From: Codonopsis lanceolata
Lineage: Eukaryota > Streptophyta > Magnoliopsida > Asterales > Campanulaceae
Length of the DNA stretch: 64,000 nucleotides
Reading direction: 5' to 3'
NCBI GenBank assembly: GCA_013146195.2
Contig: CM028379.1
Span: 113,516,168-113,580,167, forward strand
Position numbers and translations under genes: made by a program. The notes under the pieces were generated by a model. That model was given only the letters and a program-made list of their open reading frames with translations. It had not been told where the DNA came from and ran no database searches. This document shows, piece by piece, positions 22,348-32,175 of this stretch (position 1 is its first letter; each line of letters opens with the position of its first letter).

Positions 22348-23214
22348 TTTCCTACATTCACAAAATGATTAGAGAAAAAAGAAAGAAGAAAGAGAATTTT
22401 TGTTACCAGACGAGTTTTTAAGTTAGGGTTTGAAGAAGTGAGAGTTTTGAAGGATTCTTAGTGAGAGAGATAAGAGAGTGTGTTTTAAATAAAGAAGAGA
22501 TATGTACGGATGCTTATAAGAGTTAGTGGGTTTTAAAAGTAAAGATATGGAGTGTAGTGATAAAGTACACAGAATTTTGGTTTTTGTGATAAAAATAGTG
22601 ATTTATGACAGAGAGTTATTATCACAATGATGAGCCATTTTTGTGAAAACACGTCATTTCAACCGCCATAGTTGGTGGGATAGTGGAAAGGTCAATTTGG
22701 CTTTTCAAAAAAGGCTACGCGAGTTCCAAGGGAGAATAAAATGCGGGAATTAAATAAGGAAATTTTTAGTAAATCTTAGCTGAGATACGATCAGCTTTGA
22801 CTTAAGGCTCAGAGGCTACCTGGACAGTGACTATAACGTCAATCATTGAGTTGTCAGCTAATGAATGAGAGTCAGCTACTGGCTGACCAATTTTGTAATG
22901 TCAGTCAATCATTTGATTATCAGCACAGTTCTAACAGTTTCAATTTTGTCAGCTGATGGTTGTTGATATTTGTCAACTTTGACTGATCAACTATAAAATT
23001 TCGAAGCCGAAGAACTTCATATGTCAGCTACCAGCTGACCAATTTTTCTATCTTCACAATGTCTGTCAGTTTCATAGAAGAGTAAAAATTTGAAACTGAA
23101 GAGTGTCAACTGAAGGGTGTCAGCTGATGTAAGTTTTGTCAGCTAGAAGAGTATCAACTGACAGGCTGAAGAATGCTAATGCCCTGCAAAGATTAGAAAA
23201 TACAAAGTCCCTTT
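22348..23214 (-). other. Pol to env-like spacer of the Sirevirus-like element
   Basis: Non-coding. The part at 22840-23170 is dense in cagctg/ctgac words (gtcagctactggctgacc, atgtcagctaccagctgacc, gtcagctgatg and others, about ten in 330 bp). It may hold splice or other signals for env-like expression; none is identified. Confidence 0.55.
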
Positions 23215-26200
23215 CTATGACATTATTAACATTCCTAATTCACCTCTTAAGAATTCAAACCTATCAGCTTTGAAAGCTTTTGTAAAAATGTCAGCTAATT
23301 GAAATTCAATAGGAACATATTCTAGCTGAACATTACCTTTTTCTACATGATCTTTTAAGAAGTGATATCTAATGTCTATATGTTTGGTTTTAGAATGCAT
23401 AACATGATTTTTAGAAACTGAAATAGCAGAAGTATTATCACAATAAATAGGACATGTTCCCATTGGCATTTCATAATCCAATAGTTGTTGTTTCATCCAA
23501 AGGATTTGAGAGCAACAACTTCCAGAAGAATATATTTAGCTTTAGTTGAAGTGGAAGCTTTGATGTAGGCTTTTTGAAGTTATGTTATTTGAGCTTTTGA
23601 CCGCTTCTTATTTGCATGAGGAATCGCTCGCATTAATGATATTACTTGCAAGATATCGAACATGTTCCAACGCAAAGGTCGACATCTGAATTTCCAATCA
23701 AATTAAAAGAAGAGTCTCTGGGATACCAAATGCCAAATTTTTCAGTGTCAATCAGATATCTAATAATTCTTTTTGCAGCAATCATATGGGATTCCTTTGG
23801 ATTAGCTTGAAAACGAGCACATATACACACAGCAAATATGATGTGCAGTGCGCTAGCGTTAAATAGAGAAGAGATCAACTATACCTCGTACTCAGTTGTA
23901 TTAACTGGTTTACCTTTTTCATCAGTGACCAAGTGACATTCAACTCCCATTGGAGTGTTTGCTGAATTTGCTTCTTGAAGATTGTATTTCTTGATCAGTT
24001 CTCTTGTGTATTTTGATTGATGGATAAAAATTCCTTCTTCTATTTGCTTAATTTGCAAACCTAGAAAGTAAGTTAGTTCTCCCATCATGCTCATCTCAAA
24101 TTTTCCATTCATAAGATTTTCAAATCTTTTACACAAAACTTCATTAGTAGATCCAAAAATAATATCATCAACATAAATTTGAACTAGTAAGATATTACCT
24201 TTGTGCTTTAAAGAGAAAAGAGTAGTATCGATTTTACCTCTTTGAAACCCTTTTTCCATGAGGAATTTGGATAGAGTTTCATACCATGCTCTTGGAGCTT
24301 GCTTTAGACCATAAAGAGTTTTTCTCAATTTGTAAACATGGTCCTTCTTTTTTAGATCAAGAAAACCAGGAGGTTGCTCAACAAATACTTGTTCTTGTAG
24401 ATCTTCATTCAGAAATACACTTTTTACATCCATTTGATATACCTTGAAGTCCTTGAAGGTTGCATAAGCAAGAAATAGTCTGATGGCTTCCAATCTGGCC
24501 ACAGGAGCAAATGTTTGATCATAGTCAATGCCCTCCTCCTATCTATAGCCTTGGGCTACTAATCTTGCTTTGTTTCTTGTAACATTTCCATCTTCATCCA
24601 ACTTGTTTCTGAACACCCATTTAGTTCCAATGACTTGTTGCTCTGAGGGTCTAGGCACAAGTTCCCAAACTTTACACCTTTCGAACTGATTTAGCTCTTC
24701 TTGCATGGCCTCAATCCATTGAGGATCTTCTAAAGCTTCATCAACCTTTTTGGGTTCAATGGAAGAGACAAAAGCATGTGAATCAAGAGTTTCATTTCTG
24801 GAGCTACTTCTAGTTCTTAAGCCAGCAAATGGATCTCCAATGATGTTTGAAACTAGGATGATGTCTAGCTTCCCTAATTTCTTTAGGAAGATCTGCAAGA
24901 GGTTCAGTTTGTAAAGGTGGAGAGGGAGGAATGTCAGCTGGTTGAATAGATTCAGAATTAAGTGTGTCAGCTGACTGATCAACTGTGACAGGATTAGGAT
25001 TGTCAGCTGGCTGAAAGTTGTCAGCCTGCTGAAGCTCATTCTGAATATCTAAGGTTACAGTAGGAGGAGTTGAAGATGAGGGATTATTTTGAATTGAACC
25101 ATCATTGTTTCCTGTCTCAAAAATCTCAAAATGGTTAGTTACATCAGGAGCCTTAGAAGACTCAAATAAATTGGATTCATCAAAAGTGATATGCATAGAT
25201 TCAACAATTACTTGAGTTTTTCTATTATAAACTCTATAAGCTCTACTATGTTTGGCATAACCAACAAAAATACCTTCATCAGCTTTTTCATCAAATTTAC
25301 CTCTGTAATCACCACCATTGTAGTGAATGAAGCATTTGCACCCAAAGATTTTAAAGAAAGCAATGTTAGGTGTTCTACCTCTCCATATTTCATAGGGAGT
25401 CTTACCATGAAACTTGTTTATGAGAGATCTATTTTGTGTAAAACATGTTGTGTTGACAGCTTCTGCCCAAAAATATTTTGGCAATTTTGCTTCAGCTAAC
25501 ATTGTTTCACATGCTTCAATCAGTGTCATGTTCTTTCTTTCAGCTATACCATTTTGTTGTGGTGTTCTAACTGCTGAGAAGTTATGATCAATTCCATGAT
25601 CATCACAGTATGTATCCATGCCAAGGTTCTTGAATTATGTATCATTATCAGACCTAACACTTATAATCTCACATTCCTTTTGAGTTTGAAGATTTCTGAA
25701 TAGGGAAGTGAGAATGTTGTAAGTTTCATCTTTGGATTGCATCATTTCAACCCATGTATACCTGGAGTAATCATCCACAACAACCAAAGTATACATGTTT
25801 CCTCCTAAACTTGCAGTAGTAATGGGACCAAACAAATCCATATGTAGAAGTTCAAAAATTCTTTTGGTTGAAAGACATGGTTTAGGTTTGAAAGAGGTTT
25901 TTGTTATTTTTCCCAAAATACAAGCATCACATTTTTTGTCAGTAGGAAAATTTATGGATTGCAGACCTTTCACCAAGTCTCCTTTTGAAAGTTTTAAAAG
26001 ATATTTAAAGTTTAAATGTGAAAGTCTTTTGTGCCAAAGCCATGAGGTTTTTGAAGTATTATTTGCTACCAAACAAATTTGAGTATTGTTATTTAAAGTG
26101 AGTAAATCAATAGCAAAAAACATTTCTTTTTCTAGAACCAGTGAGTAAAATTTCATTTGTGATGCTATTTTTGATAAAACAGTGTGTGGAAGAGAAAGAG

Positions 26201-26460
26201 CAGCTCATACCTTTATCACAGAACTGTGAGATACTTAGGAGATTGTGTTTCAAACCTTGTACCAATGAGACATTTTCGATTATTGCAGATCCTCTGATAA
26301 TGGATCCATATCCTATAGTCTTTCCTTTTGAGTTGTCTCCAAAAATGACAGAAGGTCCTTTGGCTGGAGTAATGTTAGTAAGGAGTTCAGCTGATCCAGT
26401 AATGTGTCTGGAGCATCCACTGTCTAATATCCATATGTCAGTTGTTTGATCATATGCCAT
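23215..26460 (-). pseudogene. Copia pol: protease, integrase, RT, RNase H, with several lesions
   Basis: Protease at 26450-26400 (WILDSGCSRHITG). GAG-pre-integrase zinc site HKRLSHLNF..CDACILGK near 26030-25920. Integrase core LLHMDLFGP, VVVDDYSRYTWV and QQNGIAERKN (26000-25540). RT GTKWVFRNKL, YQMDVKSVFLN and IYVDDIIFG (24640-24150). The RNase H end CDNTSAISVSKN..KHIDIRYHF..ADIFTKAF at 23440-23270 is preceded by a scrambled stretch at 23500-23700. Lesions: frame change near 26110-26130, TAA at 25637-25635, TAG at 24541-24539 and TAG at 23881-23879. The linker between integrase and RT is rich in QPAD-type repeats encoded by the gtcagctggctg word. Not functional as it stands. Confidence 0.9.
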
Positions 26461-26501
26461 TAAGCATACCTGAAATATGAATATTTAAATCATGGTACCC
26501 T

Positions 26502-27331
26502 TTATACTTTTGGGTCCAAATGATTAGTTTTCTTAGGTAACCAAACCTGCCTGAAATTAGGCATCTTGATTCTGTCAGTAGGTTTAAATCTAAACATGCA
26601 TTCATGAGACTGATGACCAAAAGTAGAACAAATATTACACTTGTGATAACCAGGTTTATCAGTCATTTGAGGTGAATTCTTTGATTCCTTATGACTCAGC
26701 TTAGAGATCTTAGCAACAACAAAATTTATTGGCTTGAACTTGTTAGTTGCATTTCTTCTGAATCCTCCTCTTTTGTCAGCTGGCTGACATTTGTCAGTTA
26801 TTGATTTAGCTGACTGATTTTGAGGCTTGTGGCCAAAAGACTGACAACTGTCATTGTTCAGCTTATCCTTTTTGTTAATGGACCTCTTGAGCTGATTCAT
26901 GTTTTTGGGATATGTGAATGGCACAGCATTATAGACTAATCCCTTGTCATTTTTGAGCAAAATTTTAGGTCAACCATTTGACTGTCTGATCTCACAGTCT
27001 TCATCTTCCTTTGAATATCCAAGACCATGTTGGTCTTCATGATTTTTCTGTTGACTGATGATGGTTTCTACAACAGCTTTTGACTTTGAGTAAGTATCAA
27101 CAACATTGGTCAGTCGAAGATTTCTTTCTACAAGGTCAGCAATCTGGGCATCTGAGATTTTTGCTTGAATCTCATGTTTTTCATTGATACTTTTAAGTTG
27201 CAGCAATTCTTTTTGCTGAACTTTGTAAAGCTCATTTATTTTTTGAAGTTCACAGTTTTCTTCAGAAATTCTTTTAAAATCACCAGATAACGAAACATGA
27301 ATTCTTTTAAGTGTTTCAAACTTGAAAATTG
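26502..27331 (-). pseudogene. Sirevirus gag, C-terminal part
   Basis: The upstream half (27331-26970) is a coiled-coil-like, Glu/Lys-rich stretch (RISEENCELQKINELYKVQQ, then DAQIADLVERNLRLTNVV). After a stop at 26972-26970 the next open frame (26960-26502) contains one CCHC zinc knuckle, CNICSTFGHQSHEC, and a QPADKRGG motif. The N-terminal gag domain is absent. Confidence 0.75.
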
Positions 27332-27762
27332 TGATGTGTTAACATTTTGTAATGAATAATTCTCTTTTATATAAGAACAATTTTGAACAATTTGAATGAT
27401 ATTTAATCATGTATGTCTTAAATATTTAATTTAATATTATTATTAATTTATTAAACAATATTTTATAGTTTATTTTTTAAAAAAATATTGTATTTTCAAA
27501 TAATTCAGTTATTTTTTAAAATTTTAATAAAATAATTTATTTAATATTTATTTTTAATTTATTTTTAATAATTATTAAATTCTTTGATAATTTTGTAAAT
27601 AATGTATTAATAAAAAGGATAATCATCTCCACACATGTGATGAATCCCAACCGTTAAATATTTTAAAATTATTTAATCTTAATGGTAAATAGTTTTTGTC
27701 AATTGTGAGTGAGCTACTGAGCGCTATTAGGCAATATATCTTTCCTTGTATTAGTATTTTTA
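27332..27762. other. AT-rich sequence, no gene seen
   Basis: Very AT-rich with tttaatatttatt words. It begins where Sirevirus gag ends, so it marks the truncation breakpoint. Confidence 0.5.
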
Positions 27763-28035
27763 TATTCCCTCCGTCCCTAAATTATTGTCCTTTTTTTTTT
27801 CTTTTTCGTTGTCCCTAAATAATTGTCTTATTTGAAACTTATCTTTTTAGGACAACACTTTTACAATTTTACCCATACTTTTTCATCATACTTTAATTAT
27901 GTGTTTATGTACACATAAGCTTTAAAGTAAACTACACATCCAACTAATATTAATAATCCAGTCAAATGTGCTTTTCTTAAACCGTCTGTCAAGTCAACCC
28001 AGACGATAAATTTGGGGACAGAGCCACGGAGGGAG
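27763..28035. mobile_element. Stowaway-type MITE
   Basis: Left end tattccctccgtccctaaat, right end ..ggacagagccacggagggag: the CTCCCTCCGTCC terminal motif of plant Stowaway (Tc1/mariner) MITEs. Internal words (cccatactttttcatcatac, ttaattatgtg, cacatccaactaatatt) match the MITE at 36770-37245, so the two are one family. No coding capacity. Confidence 0.75.
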
Positions 28036-28344
28036 CATTTCATTCATTCTTTCTATTTTTTGTTCATAAAATACATATTTTTTTAGCTCAAAAAGAAAAA
28101 AAAAACTCTAAATAATTTAAAAAGTACCATAAAATCATTTAATTTTTAACTTCAACTATCATTAAGTATCTTCCTATATTTAAAAAAAAATCAGGAGAGG
28201 CAATTGAAATGAATTCCATTAAAAATTGGATGATAGTTAGCGATAATTGCATCTTCTTTTCAAAGTACAATGACACTTTTGCAAAAAAAATAGTATAATG
28301 ATTAAATGTAAAGATTGATCAAAATATAATGTGTACAGGCCAAC

Positions 28345-28470
28345 AATTTATCCTTAACAAAAACTTTCGCTTTCATTGATTTTACATTCCTACTATAGCC
28401 CCAGGAAGTCGCGTCGACGGATCCTAACAATTTCAAAGCATTGTTTTCCTCGCAATTTTCAAAAAAAAAT
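28345..28470. repeat. Right member of the repeat pair that brackets the Sirevirus
   Basis: ttatccttaacaaaaactttcgc..ctatagcccc.ggaagtc..ggatcctaacaattt is similar to 17023-17120 in direct orientation. Confidence 0.5.
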
Positions 28471-28526
28471 TATTTGGATAAATTGTGGGTTTGTCTTTTT
28501 ACTAAATTTTAAACATGTGTAGTACC

Positions 28527-29631
28527 TACAGCTGTCAAATGGGTTGGGTCAGCTTGACCCAAGCCTAGTAGGTTTGTCTTAGCAACGGGCCATCCCGAGC
28601 CTCAGAAAACTGAAGCCCAACCCATACCCACTTCAAGCCTCTAAGTTTTTGAGCCTATGAGCCAAAAAAAAAACTATTTTTTTATTTTAAAAAAAGTCAC
28701 TAATTAGCTAACAGATTAACAACATATGAATAATTTTATGAGGATTCAGTCACCCCTAACAAGGATACTTTGAAAGAATAATTTACATGTTACAAATTAA
28801 AGTCATTAACTAATTTTGCGGAATCGGTCATCATATATTCTGATATTCACATTCATCAAATCATTAGTAATTCTTTGAAATAAAAAAATCTGACGAACAG
28901 TGGTATGAAATGAATCAATGAATGAGCAAGCGGTCAGTAGCTTCCATAGTTCCATTCCACCATTTCCATGTAATGATTCATGAATCATGATTTAGGATTT
29001 TTTTACTAATAACCAACAAAAACTTTGACCCAAATAGAGTTTGGAAGGCTGTAAAAATTGTGCACTTAGAGAGTGACTAAGAGAGAGTACATGTGGTTGT
29101 GGAGTCGTGTCGATGCGATGATGGTAGAGACAGCAAGTGGGGAGGCTGCTGCTGTTGCGACACCATAAAGTCTGTGTTGTCACTGTGGAGAACTGCCAAA
29201 CAAGATATTAAGAGATATGGAGAGTGGAGACAAGTGACGGAGTGACTAGTGAGGAGGTGGACTCGCTGCCGCTGGCAGATCAAAAGGGTGTAGGGGTTTG
29301 ACAGGCGGAGTCGACTGCATGTTGTTGGCGAGAAAAGGAGAGATTGTCCGGAAGGCGGAAGCAAACAAGAGTTAGATTAGATGCAATAACATTTTTTTAA
29401 CTTTTAGGTTTAACTTTTATTTCTTTTTCTTTTTTGAAATTTCGTTTGACTTTTTCAACCTTGAAATCATGTCGGGTCGGGCTTGTCAGGCTTTTCAACA
29501 CATGTCCATGTTCATCATGCGGGCCTATTGGGTCGTGCCAAAAAGACCCATATTTTTTTGGGCCATCAAAATTGGAGCCCAAGCCCATGAAATGTCGGAT
29601 GGGTGGGTCGGTCTTGTATTTGACAGCTCTA
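28527..29631. mobile_element. 1.1-kb non-autonomous hAT element with perfect 8-bp TSD
   Basis: Ends are TACAGCTGTCAAATGGG (left) and ATTTGACAGCTCTA (right), the TAGAGCTGTCAA terminal repeat of Ac-like plant hAT elements with one mismatch. GTAGTACC flanks it on both sides (28519-28526 and 29632-29639). Subterminal gggtc/gacccaagcc words occur at both ends, as usual in this group. The interior (28990-29370) is less AT-rich and has open frames on the minus strand, but none resembles a transposase; it could be captured host sequence. Confidence 0.85.
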
Positions 29632-29639
29632 GTAGTACC

Positions 29640-30856
29640 TTATTTTTCTCTTAACTGGATAATGACACTTTCATAAAATTGTTTATAAAATATCCAGAGT
29701 TTGTTTCGTCCATTTCTCCTTTCCCTTTCACTCTCTTTTCCACCTCTCTCTCTCTCTCTCGTGCCGCCCTCTCGTAATCTCAACCATAGCCAAATTTGTC
29801 ATCTCTTGGCAAATCCTCAAAGGGTCGATCACCATCTCAATCTCCGATTATCTCCGTTCTTGTTTATCTTCGCCTCCGATCAAGCTCTCCCTTCCCAGCC
29901 TCCATCTTCCAAGTTCCCTCGCTTCGGGTGAGTTCATGAGCTAAATTAACCTTTCCTTTCTTGCTAACTTCCATCAGTGACTACCATTTCTGGCCAACTC
30001 TTCTCCAGCTTCGTTCGCTCTCCCCAGGATCCAGCCAAGTAGTATAATTTGCCCCAGCAAAATTTGATTCATCATTTTTTGAAATGTGGCTTGTTTTTTT
30101 ACATTCAATGTACAAATTGAATTTGGTGATGCACGCATCATATTTCACAACTACGGATTGAAGCCGGTCACCATTAGCCAATTGACAAACTCCTTTGCTG
30201 CAACTGTGATCATGAACTTCATGCCAAATCTTCCTTTCACGACCGTCATCCCGTCAATGACTTCTCCGAATGTCCTTTCACAACTTAGCTTGCCTCAGTT
30301 TGGGGATACGGTTTAATGTGTCAAAATCGACCACGTCGAATGGTAACTCACGTGAATTTAAGTGTACAAGTATGAATTATTATTATTTAACACTAATAAA
30401 CAAGGTTGAAGCCATATGTTGGAAGCAATCATTTTGGCTACCGATCACATGAATTTGCAATGACTTTTTAATTAGGGGCAACTATTTGATTTGCGATATA
30501 TCAATTTGGAATTATCATGCATTGATTTGGCATTAGCAAACAAAAATAAATCTCGATACACATATTAGAATTTACTTGTTATAATTTTTTTACCTTAAAC
30601 TTATAAGATTGCATGTTTATATTTACAAAGAAAAGAAAAGAAATATATAACTCATGCAGGGGTGCTAAATAAGGTTCCATCTCTTACAATTTAGACCGTA
30701 AAGCAAGCAAGCAAGCAAATAAAATACATAAAGCAGCTAGGTATAGCATATTACAATAAAATCGAATCATTACTTACCTTACCTACTGAAACTACTCCCG
30801 TATATCAACCAATTTTTACCTCACTCTAACTGATTTCTAATTGAAATACCTAATCT
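29640..30856. other. Intergenic region, possible unidentified exons
   Basis: Holds a CT microsatellite (29740-29760) in a C/T-rich stretch that ends ttcgg/gtgagttc (29925-29936), which resembles a 5' leader exon with a donor site. A mixed-composition block follows at 30100-30320. No protein is recognisable and I do not call a gene. Confidence 0.3.
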
Positions 30857-31382
30857 TGTTGATGATTTAAGTAAAATCATTGGTCATTTGGTATAATCGG
30901 GGTTTATGTTTCGAAGATGGGTGAGCTCGGGAATACTACATTGTGAATATGGGGGTGCGGAGTGCACATTCACATAAGTTTCACGAACTTACGGGTGTTA
31001 ATAATCAAAGCGTTCTGTTTCCTTTCGACATAAGGTGTGACCTGGTTCGATGTTTAAAAATCAGTTGCAACAGTTTTTTCTGGCGGTTGTCTAGTGACTA
31101 TTCCAAAGGTTACAACAGTTTGAAAGGATTTCTGATTATTTGCAAAGGGACACATATAAACTATATATCAGTTCCTTCGTCTTCGTTTTTAGGTAACAAA
31201 AATTCACAGAATACTCCAACGGTAGTCTCCAGTTTTTCGAATTATAGTCTTATCCCACAAGAATATTCGTGTAACCCAGGGCATTCGATAGGGTCGAATA
31301 ATTCTTGCAGAAAGTGCACTGTGCACGATTCTATAATATATCCTAGCTATTCGACATTGTTGTTATTAAGAATTCCCCAACA
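30857..31382 (+). repeat. 5' LTR of Copia copy 1, internally deleted
   Basis: 526 bp. Compared with the 3' LTR (655 bp) it lacks the ~129 bp that follow cctttcgac (about 31030), a stretch beginning ttattgttctcgcaacgaa. The gag ATG lies only 28 bp after the LTR, and the usual tRNA-Met primer site (tggtatcagagc) is not there. Confidence 0.9.
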
Positions 31383-31410
31383 ATCTGCAAGAATTATCTA
31401 CTGTTGTACA

Positions 31411-32175
31411 ATGTCGAGTGTGAAAGAAATGACTACAAATTTCAGGAAACTGGAGAAGTTTGAAGGGGTTGATTTTCGTCGGTGGCAAAAGAAAATGCAT
31501 TTTCTGTTGACGACGTTGAAGGTGGTATATGTGTTGAGCACTCCTATGCCAGAGGCGCCGGATGATGGGATTGTGGAAGATCTACGGAAGAGGAGTAAAT
31601 GGGAGAATGATGACTACATCTGTAGAGGCCATATTCTTAACGCTATGTCTGATTCTCTATTTGATATTTACCAAAATGTTGAGTATGCCAAAGAACTATG
31701 GAATTCCCTAGAGTCTAAGTATATGGATGAAGATGCCTCTAGTAGGAAATTCTTAGTTGGAAACTTTATGAATTATAAGATGGTAGATTCTAGACCGGTA
31801 ATGGAACAATACAATGAGCTGCTTCGTATTTTGGGTCAATTTGCTCAACATAAGATGGAAATGGATGAGTCTATTTCAGTGTCCAGCATTATAGATAAAT
31901 TGCCCCCATCTTGGAAAGACTGCAAACATATGCTTAAGCATAAGAAGGAAGAGTTGACTCTGGTTCAACTCGGTAGTCATTTGCGCATAGAGGAATCTCT
32001 AAGGATGCAGGAGGGCGGCAAGTCCAGGGGAAAAGAGGCTATGGATTCGACTTCCATCAATATGGTGGAAGCGACTGAGGGATCTTTTAAAAACAAAGGC
32101 AAGGGCCAAAAATGGTGGACAGGTGAAGGCTCTTCTAAGAATAAAGGGGCCGAAACGAACCTTAGGCAACACTAG
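31411..32175 (+). pseudogene. Copia gag (copy 1)
   Basis: Starts MSSVKEMTTNFRKLEKFEG, then DFRRWQKKMHFLLTTLKVVY, WENDDYICRGHILNAMSDSL and IIDKLPPSWKDCKHMLKHKK: the standard plant Copia gag domain. The same frame is open upstream through the LTR, but the conserved start is at 31411. The frame ends after GAETNLRQH because of a shift near 32150; the zinc knuckle continues in the next frame. The capsid/nucleocapsid precursor of the element. Confidence 0.92.

Larger units (their letters stand above)
17523..27331 (-). mobile_element. Sirevirus-like Copia retrotransposon, 5' end missing
   Basis: On the minus strand the order is gag remnant, protease, integrase, reverse transcriptase, RNase H, env-like ORF, polypurine tract and 3' LTR. 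An env-like ORF after pol is the mark of the Sirevirus (SIRE/Maximus) lineage of Copia. The 5' LTR and most of gag are absent: recognisable gag stops near 27331 and AT-rich sequence follows. The words gtcagctggctgac and variants recur across the whole element. Pol and env-like frames carry several stops and frameshifts, so it is not autonomous. Confidence 0.88.

Noticed and set aside
29701..30320. Host gene with a leader exon and a donor site at 29930
   Set aside because: No protein similarity is recognisable and the following exons cannot be defined.
30943..31410. Longer gag start inside the 5' LTR
   Set aside because: The frame is open by chance through the LTR; the conserved gag start MSSVKEMTTNF is at 31411.
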